Below, piece by piece: positions 8,280-17,498 of a stretch of 64,000 nt of DNA. The notes under the pieces are model-generated. The model searched no databases. It was not told the origin of the DNA and worked only from the letters and a program-made list of their open reading frames with translations. The position numbers and the translations under genes were made by a program. Source of the DNA: Bacteroidota bacterium (GTDB taxonomy: Bacteria > Bacteroidota > Bacteroidia > Chitinophagales > Chitinophagaceae); contig JAFDXX010000004.1 in the NCBI GenBank assembly GCA_018267705.1, forward strand, positions 186,001 to 250,000, written 5' to 3'. The first letter of the stretch is position 1, and the number at the start of each line of letters is the position of its first letter.

Positions 8280-9620
8280 ATGCAAAGCAATCAAAAGCTA
8301 AATCTTTTTTCTTTTACCATGATTGTGGTGGGGCTGGTAATAGGAATGGGTATTTTTAGAACAGCACCTACTTCTGCAAAAGATGCTATTAACCCGTCGG
8401 TTTATTTTAGTGCATGGATTATTGGTGGCATTGTTGCATTATGCGGAGCATTAACTTATGCAGAAATTGGTAGCCGTTATCCGGCAACAGGTGGATATTA
8501 TAAAGTGTTTGCTAAAGCCTATCACCCAAGTATTGCATTTGCCGTTAATTGTTTAATATTAGTTAGTAATGCTGCAAGCCTTAGTGGTGTGGCATTAGTA
8601 GGTAGTGGTTATGTTTTAAAAACTATTCCCGGTGAGTGGAACGATACACATAAAGCTTTATTAAGTTGTGCTGCCATAATTATTTTTTATATTATTAATT
8701 TAATGGGTTTGAAGATGAGTTCACTTGTTCAAAATATATTAATGATTATAAAAATTACCATGATTGTGGTGCTAATATTTGCATTATTTTTTCCTGATAA
8801 ATATGCACATGAAACTGTTACTCAAGTTAGCAATACATCAACCTCGGCAATAGACTGGATAAAAAGTTTAGGTATTAGTTTAATTGCAGTTTCATTTACT
8901 TATGGAGGCTATCAACAAACCATCAATTTTGGAAATGAAGTAAAAACACCGGCAAAAAATATTCCTAAAGGTATATTCTTTGGTATTGCAACTATTATTG
9001 TTTTATACTTATTGGTTAATTTAAGTTATTACAATATGGTAGGCTTTAATCAAATGAAAAACGAAAAAGAAATTGCTTATGTAGTAGTTGATAAAATGTT
9101 TGGACAAACAGGTGCCACTGTGTTTTCGGCATTTTTATTTTTGGGAGTATTGGCTTATGTAAATGGTTTATTAATGAGTAATCCGAGAGTAATGTTTGCT
9201 ATGGGAGAAGATGGAAGTTTGCCTAAATTATTTGCTAACCAACATAAAAAAACAGGTGTATTATCATTCTCATTAACGGTATTTACTATTATGTGTATAA
9301 TAATACTTTTCTTCTCTCAACAATTTGAAAAAATATTAACCTTTTCAATTTTTTTAGATTGTTTTGGAATGATACTAAGTGGGGCAACTATTTTTTGGTT
9401 TAGAAGAAAAACAAAACATTTAGATAATACAAGTATATACAAAATGAAATTGTTTCCATTGGCTCCGCTTGTTTTTATTGCTTCTTATGTTTTTGTAGGC
9501 GGTAGTATTATTATAAATTATAAACAAAATAATTATGCGGCTGCTATTGGTGTAAGTGTGTTGGTTTTATTTATAATTATCTATTTTTTATTGCACAAGA
9601 AAAATAAAAATCATGCTTAA
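8280..9620 (+). CDS. APC-family amino acid permease
   Basis: A 446-residue inner-membrane transporter with about 12 hydrophobic helices. The first helix has the unwound glycine-rich motif of the APC superfamily (GLVIGMGIFRTAP), followed by the helix 2 to helix 3 segment ALTYAEIGSRYPATGGYY, which is typical of the basic amino acid/polyamine and L-type branch. A short lysine-rich cytoplasmic tail (KKNKNHA) ends it. It should carry amino acids by proton symport or exchange; substrate unknown. Its last eight bases overlap the following VOC gene, so the two are probably co-transcribed. Confidence 0.88.
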   Translation: MQSNQKLNLFSFTMIVVGLVIGMGIFRTAPTSAKDAINPSVYFSAWIIGGIVALCGALTYAEIGSRYPATGGYYKVFAKAYHPSIAFAVNCLILVSNAASLSGVALVGSGYVLKTIPGEWNDTHKALLSCAAIIIFYIINLMGLKMSSLVQNILMIIKITMIVVLIFALFFPDKYAHETVTQVSNTSTSAIDWIKSLGISLIAVSFTYGGYQQTINFGNEVKTPAKNIPKGIFFGIATIIVLYLLVNLSYYNMVGFNQMKNEKEIAYVVVDKMFGQTGATVFSAFLFLGVLAYVNGLLMSNPRVMFAMGEDGSLPKLFANQHKKTGVLSFSLTVFTIMCIIILFFSQQFEKILTFSIFLDCFGMILSGATIFWFRRKTKHLDNTSIYKMKLFPLAPLVFIASYVFVGGSIIINYKQNNYAAAIGVSVLVLFIIIYFLLHKKNKNHA

Positions 9621-9960
9621 TAAATTACGTACAGTTATTTATCATGTAAATGATATTGCTAAAGCAAAAGAGTGGTACACGCAACTAACAGGAATACAAC
9701 CTTATTTTGATGAAGTATTTTATGTTGGTTTTGATATTAATGGTTGTGAATTAGGATTAGACCCCGATATAAATTATGTTGCAAAAGGAAATCATCATGT
9801 AGCATATTGGAGTGTAGATGATATTGGCAAAGCAGTTACGCACGCAAAAAATATTGGGGCGGTAGTTGTTTCACCCATTCAAAATGTAGGTGGAACAATA
9901 GAAGTAGCCATTGTTGCAGACCCCTTTGGTAACCATATTGGCTTAATTTCCGGAGCATAA
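9613..9960 (+). CDS. VOC-family (glyoxalase/bleomycin-resistance-like) protein
   Basis: The 115-residue product has one complete vicinal-oxygen-chelate unit pair: an initial LRTVIYHVNDIAKAKEWY, the typical start of the first beta-alpha-beta-beta-beta module, and a final VADPFGNHIGLI, the typical end of the second. Possible metal ligands are H12, E59-type residues in the central strand and the terminal histidine. The family includes lyases, dioxygenases and antibiotic-binding proteins; nothing here fixes the reaction. Its start overlaps the end of the permease gene by eight bases, which implies translational coupling and perhaps a shared physiological job. Confidence 0.8.
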   Translation: MLNKLRTVIYHVNDIAKAKEWYTQLTGIQPYFDEVFYVGFDINGCELGLDPDINYVAKGNHHVAYWSVDDIGKAVTHAKNIGAVVVSPIQNVGGTIEVAIVADPFGNHIGLISGA

Positions 9961-10024
9961 ACTTACCATGCAGCATTCAATTTTTCCATTCATCTAAAAT
10001 TTTATATAGTGCACATCTTTCCTT

Positions 10025-10032
10025 TATTTTTG
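10025..10032 (+). promoter_or_regulatory. Bacteroidota -7 box (TATTTTTG) upstream of tolC-like gene
   Basis: TATTTTTG fits TAnnTTTG and ends seven bases before the ATG at 10040, predicting a very short leader for the TolC/adaptor operon. Confidence 0.5.
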
Positions 10033-10039
10033 TTTGAAT

Positions 10040-11476
10040 ATGAGAAAACTTATTACTATTACCCTTACTTGTATTTTTTGCATACAATCAAATGCACAAG
10101 AAATATCTGACAAATGGGATTTGCGTAAGTGTGTTGAATATGCGGTTAAAAATAATATATCTATCAAACAAGCAGATATTCAAGCAAGAATAACTGCATT
10201 GCAACTAAAACAAAATAAATTATTTCAATATCCAACAACTGCATTTGGCACTAATGGAAATTTGCAATTAGGCCGTTCTATAGATCCTACAACCAACCAA
10301 TACACTACTTCAGAATTAATAAGCCAAAGTTATTCTTTACAAGGAAGTATGCCGTTATACAATTGGGGTAGATTAAAAAATAGTATTGCCGCTGCACAAC
10401 TAAGTGCACAAGCAGCCTTAGCAGATATTGAAAAAACAGCTAATGATGTTTCATTAACTGTTGCTAATTATTATTTAAATGTTTTAGCAGCCAAACAACA
10501 AATAGATATTGCAAATGTGCAAGTGAAACAAACCAACTCGCAATTAGATATTACAAAAAAGAAAGTAAATGCAGGAGCATTACCGGAATTAAATCAGGTG
10601 CAATTAGAAGCTCAATTAGCAACAGACAGTAGCAACTTAATTACTGCACAATCTAATTATGAATTAAATATTTTATCATTAAAGGGAGCATTAAGTTTAG
10701 ATGCAGCAACACCTTTTGAAGTTGTAACTCCGCCTTTAGATAAAATTCCTTTAGAATCTTTACTAAACCTTCAACCCGATGTTGTGTATCAATTAGCATT
10801 AAATACCCAACCATTGCAAAAAGGAGATAGCTTACGAATTAAAGCCGCCGAAAAAACATTGGCTGCAAATAAATCTGCTTTATATCCCACTTTATCTGCC
10901 AATTATGCTTTTGCAAGTGCATTCAACAATAAAGCTTTAGAACCCGTAGGATCTACACAAATTTTACCGCCAATTGGTACTGTAAAAGTTGGAAGTACAG
11001 ATTACAATGTTTTTCCATTAAACCCATATACAGTTTACAGCTATGGAAAATCTGGATATTTTAATCAATTAAATAACAACTTTAGTCAAAGCGTAGGTGT
11101 AAGTTTATCTATTCCTATTTTTAGTAATGGTCAAAGAAGAATAGCTTATGAACAATCAAAACTTACTTTAAAAAATATCCAATTCCAAAATCAACAAGAT
11201 AATTTAACGCTAAAAAATAATATTTATACATCATATACCAATGTAGTTACTTCATTACAAAAATACAATGCAAGTATAAGAGCGGTTGAAAGTGCACAAA
11301 AAGCCTATGATTTTGCACAAAAAAGATATGAAAACGGATTATTAAGTACGTATGATTTAATTGTAACACAAAACAGTTTAACTACTGCTAAATTACAGCA
11401 GTTGGCAAACCAATACGATTATGTATTTAAAATTAAGTTATTAGAATTTTATAGAGGGCAAGGAATTAAATTATAA
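10040..11476 (+). CDS. TolC-family outer membrane efflux protein
   Basis: The 478-residue protein starts at the ATG at 10040, where a signal peptide begins (MRKLITITLTCIFCIQSNAQ); a TTG two codons earlier is not needed. The rest shows the TolC repeat: two long Gln/Ala/Lys-rich coiled-coil stretches (about 110-220 and 355-460) separated by shorter beta-strand parts, with the second half containing SVGVSLSIPIFSNGQRR and YENGLLSTYDLI. These are usual for outer-membrane channels of tripartite exporters. The adaptor gene follows 38 bases later on the same strand. No pump gene is next to them, so the exporter's inner-membrane part must come from elsewhere. Confidence 0.92.
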   Translation: MRKLITITLTCIFCIQSNAQEISDKWDLRKCVEYAVKNNISIKQADIQARITALQLKQNKLFQYPTTAFGTNGNLQLGRSIDPTTNQYTTSELISQSYSLQGSMPLYNWGRLKNSIAAAQLSAQAALADIEKTANDVSLTVANYYLNVLAAKQQIDIANVQVKQTNSQLDITKKKVNAGALPELNQVQLEAQLATDSSNLITAQSNYELNILSLKGALSLDAATPFEVVTPPLDKIPLESLLNLQPDVVYQLALNTQPLQKGDSLRIKAAEKTLAANKSALYPTLSANYAFASAFNNKALEPVGSTQILPPIGTVKVGSTDYNVFPLNPYTVYSYGKSGYFNQLNNNFSQSVGVSLSIPIFSNGQRRIAYEQSKLTLKNIQFQNQQDNLTLKNNIYTSYTNVVTSLQKYNASIRAVESAQKAYDFAQKRYENGLLSTYDLIVTQNSLTTAKLQQLANQYDYVFKIKLLEFYRGQGIKL

Positions 11477-11514
11477 TATATTAATTATTTTTAATAGTTG
11501 AATAAATTTTTTTT

Positions 11515-12837
11515 ATGAACAAAACATTAATTTGGATTATTGTTGGAATAGTGGTTTTAATTGGTGGGATGGTTGTATTAAAATCTGTTGGCGTTTTAGG
11601 AAAAGATGAAGGCACAAAAGTAATTACCGAAAAAGCTACCAAACGAACTATAATAGAAACAGTAAATGCCAGCGGAAAAGTATATCCTGAAATTGAAGTA
11701 AAAGTTAGCCCCGATATTAGTGGAGAAATTACACAGCTTAATGTAAATGAAGGAGATAGTGTAAAACGCGGACAAATATTAGCAAGAATATATGCCGATA
11801 TTTATGAAACACAAAAAGAACAAGTAGAAGCATCTGTAACACAAGCACAAGCACAAGTATCAAATTCTGAAGCTTCATTAACAGGGTTAAAAGCAATATT
11901 AGATCAGGCTCAATTAAATTTTAACCGTCAAAAAAAATTATTAGAAAGCAAAGTAATTAGTGCATCTGAATTTGAAACAGCACAACAAGCTTTGTTAACT
12001 GCACAATCTAATTACAATGCAGCCATACAAGGTATTAGAGCTTCAAAAGCCAATGTAAAAAATATGCAGGCACAATTAGCAAAGTCTGATAAAGATTTAT
12101 CAAGAACAGTGATTACTGCACCAATGGATGGCATTATAAGTTTGTTAAGTGTAAAAAAAGGAGAACGTGTAGCCGGTAATAGTTTTAATGTGGGTACAGA
12201 AATGATGCGTATTGCCGATATGAATAGCATGGTAGTACAAGTTGATGTTGGTGAAAACGATATTCCTAAAGTAAGAATTGGAGATACTGCATTAGTTGAA
12301 ATAGATGCATACAATAACAGAAAATTTAAAGGGCTTGTTTATAAAATTGCCAACCCAACAGCCTCGCTAACAACTACCAATACCGGAACTGATGTTACCA
12401 ATTATACTGTTCATATTCGCTTACTGGTAGATAGTTATAAAGATTTAATTGTACCCGGAAAACCATTTCCATTTCGCCCTAAAATGAGTGCCAGTGCAGA
12501 TATTCAAACAAAAACAGAAAAAGATGTTTTAAGTATTCCTTTAAATGCAGTAACAACACGCGAAGTAAAAGATAAAGACGGAAAAACAAATGGAACAGAA
12601 GAAGTAGTATTTGTTTTAAATAAAGCAACAAACACTATTAAAAAAGTAAAAGTTACTACCTCTATTCAAGATATAAATTATATAGAAATAACACAAGGAT
12701 TAAAAGAAGGAGATGAAGTAATAACCGGACCTTATGCAGCTGTAAGTAAAATTTTAAATGATGGATCAAAAGTTACAGTAACAACAAAAGATAAAGTGTA
12801 CGATGATAAAAATTCAAGCACCGATAAAAAACAATAA
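11515..12837 (+). CDS. Periplasmic adaptor (membrane fusion) subunit, MacA/HlyD-like
   Basis: This 440-residue protein has one N-terminal membrane anchor (residues 4-26), then a lipoyl/barrel-sandwich half (ISGEITQLNVNEGDSVKRGQILARI), a coiled-coil hairpin rich in Gln and Ala (about 95-190), the second lipoyl half (TAPMDGIISLLSVKKGERV) and beta-barrel and membrane-proximal domains. That order and the long hairpin favour a MacA-type partner of an ABC transporter over an RND partner. It sits directly behind the TolC-family gene and ends at a strong terminator. A MacB-like permease is encoded at 51171-52454, far away and with no ATPase gene beside it; whether it is the partner is unknown. Confidence 0.9.
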   Translation: MNKTLIWIIVGIVVLIGGMVVLKSVGVLGKDEGTKVITEKATKRTIIETVNASGKVYPEIEVKVSPDISGEITQLNVNEGDSVKRGQILARIYADIYETQKEQVEASVTQAQAQVSNSEASLTGLKAILDQAQLNFNRQKKLLESKVISASEFETAQQALLTAQSNYNAAIQGIRASKANVKNMQAQLAKSDKDLSRTVITAPMDGIISLLSVKKGERVAGNSFNVGTEMMRIADMNSMVVQVDVGENDIPKVRIGDTALVEIDAYNNRKFKGLVYKIANPTASLTTTNTGTDVTNYTVHIRLLVDSYKDLIVPGKPFPFRPKMSASADIQTKTEKDVLSIPLNAVTTREVKDKDGKTNGTEEVVFVLNKATNTIKKVKVTTSIQDINYIEITQGLKEGDEVITGPYAAVSKILNDGSKVTVTTKDKVYDDKNSSTDKKQ

Positions 12838-12841
12838 TTTT

Positions 12842-12867
12842 AAAAGAGAAGCGAAAGCTTCTCTTTT
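12842..12867 (+). terminator. Intrinsic terminator after the adaptor gene
   Basis: An 11-bp stem, AAAAGAGAAGC with GCTTCTCTTTT, closed by a GAAA tetraloop and followed by more T residues. Confidence 0.9.
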
Positions 12868-12897
12868 TTATTTCTGCAATTAAACCAATAGCTTTCG

Positions 12898-12905
12898 TAA
12901 GTTTG
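12898..12905 (+). promoter_or_regulatory. Bacteroidota -7 box (TAAGTTTG) upstream of gpsA
   Basis: Exact match to TAnnTTTG, 19 bases before the gpsA ATG and downstream of the previous terminator. Confidence 0.5.
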
Positions 12906-12924
12906 TTTTAATTAAAATCTTGCC

Positions 12925-13935
12925 ATGCAATTTGGAATTATCGGAAGCGGAAGCTGGGCAACCGCATTAGCTAAAATATTAACAGATAACGGTAATACTA
13001 TATATTGGTGGGTGCGTAATGAAGCAGCCATAAAAACTATTCAGCAACGTAGGCACAATCCACATTATTTGCATACCGCTTACTTTAATACTTCGCAATT
13101 AATTTTAGAAAAAAACTTAAATAAAGTAATAGAAGCTTGCAATGTGTTGGTTATTGCAGTTCCATCTGCTTATGTTGAAGATGCATTTAATCAGATAAAT
13201 GAAAATGCATTGCAAAATAAAAAAATAATGAGTGCCGTAAAAGGTATTCTTCCTGCAAAAAACTTATTGGTAAATGATTATTTGAAAGAAAAATTTAATG
13301 TATTATTAGAAAATTATTTTACTATTCTTGGCCCATGCCATGCAGAAGAAGTAGCCGCCGAAAAATTATCGTACTTAACTTTTTCGGGAATAGATGAAGA
13401 TATTGCTAAACAATTGGCACAACATTTTAAAACAGATTATTTAAACATTATTACCAATCACGATGTATTGGGTGTGCAATATGCAGCTATTCTAAAAAAT
13501 ATTTATGCGTTAGGTGCAGGTATTGCACATGGCTTAGAATATGGCGATAATTTTTTAAGTGTTTACATTGCAAATGCAGCCGATGAAATGGTTGGCTTTT
13601 TAAAAAAAATAGTTTGGAGTAAAGAAACTGAAGAAGAACAACGTATTATAAATTATGCAGCATCTGTGTATCTTGGAGATTTATTGGTAACCTGTTATTC
13701 TTTATATAGCCGTAACAGAACCTTTGGAAATATGATTGGTAAAGGCTATAGCGTAAAAGCTGCACAGTTAGAATTAAATATGGTTGCCGAAGGTTATAAT
13801 GCAAGTAAATGCATTCATAAAACTAATACTACCGTAAAAGCATCAATACCAATTGCTACCATTGTTTATGAAATTTTGTGGGAGCATTTATCTGCGGAAG
13901 AAGGTTTTAAAAAGATTGAAGAATTGCTATTTTAA
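12925..13935 (+). CDS. gpsA: NAD(P)H-dependent glycerol-3-phosphate dehydrogenase
   Basis: GpsA reduces dihydroxyacetone phosphate to sn-glycerol 3-phosphate for phospholipid synthesis. The 336-residue length is typical. The N-terminal Rossmann motif is GSGSWATA (residues 7-14); GPCHAEEVA corresponds to the conserved GPSFAxEVA segment, and LKNIYALGAGIAHGLEYGDN contains the catalytic lysine and substrate-binding asparagine region. The later RNRTFG matches the SRNxxxG segment of the C-terminal domain. It is a single gene with its own promoter-like box, lying behind a strong terminator and convergent with the DUF1501 gene. Confidence 0.94.
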   Translation: MQFGIIGSGSWATALAKILTDNGNTIYWWVRNEAAIKTIQQRRHNPHYLHTAYFNTSQLILEKNLNKVIEACNVLVIAVPSAYVEDAFNQINENALQNKKIMSAVKGILPAKNLLVNDYLKEKFNVLLENYFTILGPCHAEEVAAEKLSYLTFSGIDEDIAKQLAQHFKTDYLNIITNHDVLGVQYAAILKNIYALGAGIAHGLEYGDNFLSVYIANAADEMVGFLKKIVWSKETEEEQRIINYAASVYLGDLLVTCYSLYSRNRTFGNMIGKGYSVKAAQLELNMVAEGYNASKCIHKTNTTVKASIPIATIVYEILWEHLSAEEGFKKIEELLF

Positions 13936-14050
13936 ATCTACATTGGTTTAATAAAATTATTTTATTAATTAAGAAGTTAATGTAACTGGCTTTCTTTTTA
14001 TAATGGCAGTATGCATTATTAATAATTGTGTTCATTAAAATTGCCAATCA

Positions 14051-15310
14051 TTAACTTTTCATAATATTGATACTTGTTCCATTCCAATCAGGGAATAGTT
14101 TTTTATCGTCGTTAATTTTTAAATGATTATCTGCTACTGCACTAAACACACTTCTAAAATCTGTTGTTACAGGTAAATCTCTTCCATCTTCTAAGTCTTG
14201 TATAGCAAGGCTTTTAATATTATTATATACTTTTCCGCCGGCAACATCGTTTCCTAAAACAAATAAACAACTTGCACGTCCGTGGTCTGTACCACCTGTT
14301 CCGTTTTGATGTGCAGTTCTTCCAAATTCAGTCATTGTCATTAAAGTAACATCATCTTGATGTGCATCCATATCTTTCCAAAATGCAGCAATGCTATCAC
14401 TAAAATCTTTTAAATTTCTTGCTAATGAACCGTTGGCTGTACCTTGGTTAAAATGAGTATCCCAACCTCCAACTTCTGCAAATGCAACTTCTAATCCAAT
14501 ATTCATTTTTATTAATGTAGCAATTTGTTTTAATGAATTTCCTAATGCAGAATTTGGATAAACTGCACCATTAGCAGGTTGATAATTTTTAATATCGTTA
14601 CTATTCAACATTTTCATTGCATCAAAACTTTCTTTACCTGTTTTATTTAATAATTGCGAAGAAGTATCATCATATAATTGTTCAAATGATTTACTTGCAA
14701 TGTTTGCTGCCATTGGATTTCCTCGCATTTGAATAGCAAAATCTTGTAAATTATTTATAGCCAATGCTTCATTATCTCCATAGAAACTTCTAGGTAATGC
14801 ACTAGTTAAACTTACTGCTCTAAAAGGTGTTCCTTCATGCCCTAATAAACCAACTGCACGGTTTAACCAACCACTTGAAGTGCCTTTATTAAAAGGTGTT
14901 CCGGCTTCCATATAATCTTGTGCATCAAAATGGCTGCGTGTATTATTGGGGCTACCAACACCGTGTACAATGGCTAATCTTCCTTGTCTGTATAAAGGTT
15001 CAAATGCAGCTAAACCGGGATGCAATCCAAATTTTCCATCTAAATCAAACATTCTGCCTTCATTAGCAGAAGGGCTCATGTATAATGATGGACGTAATAT
15101 TTTTAAATTAGGGTCTGCATAAGGACTAACTGCCATTAATCCATCCATTGCACCGCGTTGGAAAATACAAACCATTGTTTTGTTTTTCTTATACGGCGGA
15201 ATTATTTTTTTGTTATCTGCAGCACGAGCCACAAAACTTGGTACACCACCTAAACCTGCTGCAAATAGTGCCATTGCACCATTACGCATAAAAATTCTTC
15301 TGTTTACCAT
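14051..15310 (-). CDS. DUF1501 protein (sulfatase-like fold), Tat-exported
   Basis: The 419-residue protein begins with a twin-arginine-type signal (NRRIFMRNGAMALFAAGLGG), so it is probably exported folded. The body has the DUF1501 pattern: VCIFQRGAMDGLMAVSPY, FGLHPGLAAFEPLYRQGRLA, VHGVGSPNNTRSHFDAQDYME, then VGGWDTHFNQG and TMTEFGRTAHQNGTGGTDHG. These histidines and aspartates occupy the metal-site positions of the alkaline-phosphatase/sulfatase superfamily. Activity is not established for the family. It follows the DUF1800 gene by 40 bases on the same strand; the two are very often paired in bacterial genomes and probably work together at the cell surface. Confidence 0.9.
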   Translation of the reverse strand: MVNRRIFMRNGAMALFAAGLGGVPSFVARAADNKKIIPPYKKNKTMVCIFQRGAMDGLMAVSPYADPNLKILRPSLYMSPSANEGRMFDLDGKFGLHPGLAAFEPLYRQGRLAIVHGVGSPNNTRSHFDAQDYMEAGTPFNKGTSSGWLNRAVGLLGHEGTPFRAVSLTSALPRSFYGDNEALAINNLQDFAIQMRGNPMAANIASKSFEQLYDDTSSQLLNKTGKESFDAMKMLNSNDIKNYQPANGAVYPNSALGNSLKQIATLIKMNIGLEVAFAEVGGWDTHFNQGTANGSLARNLKDFSDSIAAFWKDMDAHQDDVTLMTMTEFGRTAHQNGTGGTDHGRASCLFVLGNDVAGGKVYNNIKSLAIQDLEDGRDLPVTTDFRSVFSAVADNHLKINDDKKLFPDWNGTSINIMKS

Positions 15311-15350
15311 ATAATAAATATTTTAATTATTTAATTTTTTTACTTGTTAT

Positions 15351-17348
15351 TTATCTTCTTTGAAATTCTGGAGAACCTATTATAATTCCTACTACTTGAG
15401 CTATTGTACTGTTATTTCCTTGAACGTAAGCTGTTGGAATTGGTTTTGCACTTTTTTTATTTAAAGCTGCTCTTTCTTCTTTTTCTTCTTTCTTATTATT
15501 CATCATCATTGTTGTTTCATTTTCTGTATTAGTATCTGTATTTACAATAGTATTAGCATTGGCTGCATCGTTAATTTTTTTCTCTACATCTTCTTCTTTA
15601 ATTAATTGAGAAAGTCTTTTTATATTTTCATCTTGATTTCTTTCGGGTAATAATATTTTGCTATAGGTTACTAAAGCTGCATCTATACTTTCGGGTTCGT
15701 GATTATTATTTAATGCTGCGAGGTTTATTTTAATTCCGGGTATTTTTTGTGTGGCAAAGGCTAAACCAAAATTCATTCTGCTTAATAAAGCACCGGTATT
15801 AATCCAATAAGATGCTTTATCGGGAAAGCCTGTAGGAGCTTGGTAGTAATAAAATTTTTGCCCCATTTTTACGCACCAATTAAATATTTGAAATGGTTGT
15901 TGTAAATCTGCATTAGTTGCACGAATTGAACTGATAGTTAATTCAAAAGGAGATTTTATTTTTTCACGTAGTGCATCTTTGCTCCAAAATTCATCACTAT
16001 TTACTATGGCAACAATGATTGCTTTTATATCGCCTTTGGTTTGTAAATACACTTTTGATAAATTATCAAGTAATGCTTGCGATGGGTTATCACTTACAAA
16101 GCGAACAGCTAATTTTTTACATATAAATTTTGCAGTTGATGGATGCATGGCTAACATTTTAATAACTTCCATTCCTTCATAATAACCACCACCTGCTGAA
16201 AATTTTTTTCCTAAAATTGTTTTTTCATTTTGATCGTGTTTATTCGCTGCAAAAAAGAAATCACCTTCTTTTACAAAACCTTGTTTTGCCATTTTATCCC
16301 AAGTAATAAAACTCATTAATTTTTGTGTTGCTTGTTTGGCAAAAGTTAAATTGGGGTTTAAAGTCCAGCCGGTTAAAGCTCTTGCAACTTCTGTAACATC
16401 TTTTTGTGTGTAGCCGCCATCAACACCTAATGTATGTAACTCCATAATTTCACGTGCATAGTTTTCATTTAAACCTTGATTTTTTTTGTTTGCAGCAATT
16501 TGTTTTTTTATTGGATTGGAATTGGGATTATTTAATATTTCTTCCATTTGTTGTTCTGCACGTATGCCGGCAGCACTGTTACGTTGTCTTTTTGCTATTT
16601 CATTATCATTACTTACACTAGTAGCATTATCTAAATATTCTAACATGGCAGGATGTTTTGCCGTTGCTTCTAATAGTGTTTCAAAATTGCTTAATATATT
16701 GGGGCGTATAGCATCTCTTTCATAAGTAAGAATAAAAGGAGCACATTGTTCTTTGGTTAATGATACATTGAAATGGTTAAACCAAAAATCGGTTAATACT
16801 TCATGTAATTGATTGTTACTGTATGCTGCTCTGATAATTTTTTGATTAATAAGTTGGCGTTGTAATTCTTTCGGATCTTTATAACCATATTTATCCATAA
16901 ATGCTTTAACCTGTTGCCTGTATTCTGCTTTATTGGCTTTGTTCACAGAATCTTTATTAATAACTCCTTCTTTAATGGCAAGTCTTATTATTTCTGATTG
17001 GCGGGGGTAAGTAGCAATTATTTTTTCGTTATTAAGATTTAAAGCATCGTAAGTTGATAGCCTTTGTGTTACATCATCATCTGCTAATTTTCCGTCTAAT
17101 TGTTGTTGAAACCAATTTTCAATACCGGTATTTACTACATCATCAACTTCTGTTGGCGTTGATCCAAATGTAAAACGGCTTATTAAGTGTGCTGCTGCTT
17201 GCCTATCGGTTAATCCCATTTTTTTATAGGGGAAATGCAAGGCATATTTTTCATTCTTAGAAGTATTTTTATTTAGCTGTATAAAAGCAGAAAAAACAAA
17301 TAAAACGGCTCCGGCCGAAAAACACATAAACATTCTTTGCAGTTTCAT
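15351..17348 (-). CDS. DUF1800 domain protein
   Basis: A 665-residue secreted protein with an N-terminal hydrophobic signal (about 7-26). The DUF1800 core is visible as RQAAAHLISRFTFGSTPTEV, DFWFNHFNV, NYAREIMELHTLGVDGGYTQ, DVTEVARALTGWTL and, later, CKKLAVRFVSDNPSQALL and LREKIKSPFELTISSIRA. The C-terminal 90 residues are a low-complexity region rich in Asn, Thr, Glu and Lys, including an MMMNNKKEEKEE stretch, which is probably a flexible tail. Function is unknown; the partner DUF1501 gene follows directly. It is the first gene of a two-gene unit and is divergent from dnaX. Confidence 0.9.
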   Translation of the reverse strand: MKLQRMFMCFSAGAVLFVFSAFIQLNKNTSKNEKYALHFPYKKMGLTDRQAAAHLISRFTFGSTPTEVDDVVNTGIENWFQQQLDGKLADDDVTQRLSTYDALNLNNEKIIATYPRQSEIIRLAIKEGVINKDSVNKANKAEYRQQVKAFMDKYGYKDPKELQRQLINQKIIRAAYSNNQLHEVLTDFWFNHFNVSLTKEQCAPFILTYERDAIRPNILSNFETLLEATAKHPAMLEYLDNATSVSNDNEIAKRQRNSAAGIRAEQQMEEILNNPNSNPIKKQIAANKKNQGLNENYAREIMELHTLGVDGGYTQKDVTEVARALTGWTLNPNLTFAKQATQKLMSFITWDKMAKQGFVKEGDFFFAANKHDQNEKTILGKKFSAGGGYYEGMEVIKMLAMHPSTAKFICKKLAVRFVSDNPSQALLDNLSKVYLQTKGDIKAIIVAIVNSDEFWSKDALREKIKSPFELTISSIRATNADLQQPFQIFNWCVKMGQKFYYYQAPTGFPDKASYWINTGALLSRMNFGLAFATQKIPGIKINLAALNNNHEPESIDAALVTYSKILLPERNQDENIKRLSQLIKEEDVEKKINDAANANTIVNTDTNTENETTMMMNNKKEEKEERAALNKKSAKPIPTAYVQGNNSTIAQVVGIIIGSPEFQRR

Positions 17349-17498
17349 ACTAATGATTTTGCTGATATGATTATTTATGAAGAAAAAAGTTTAATCTGCA
17401 ATATTTATTTCACCTATTTTATATTGTGAAAAACTATTCAATAAGAAACTATTATCAAATACACTTGCAGAAAAAGCATTTATTATATTGCAACTTAT

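Noticed and set aside
13951-13968. AT-only palindrome (AATAAAA/TTTTATT) after gpsA as a terminator
   Set aside because: A short stem without any G-C pair is weak and expected by chance at this base composition.
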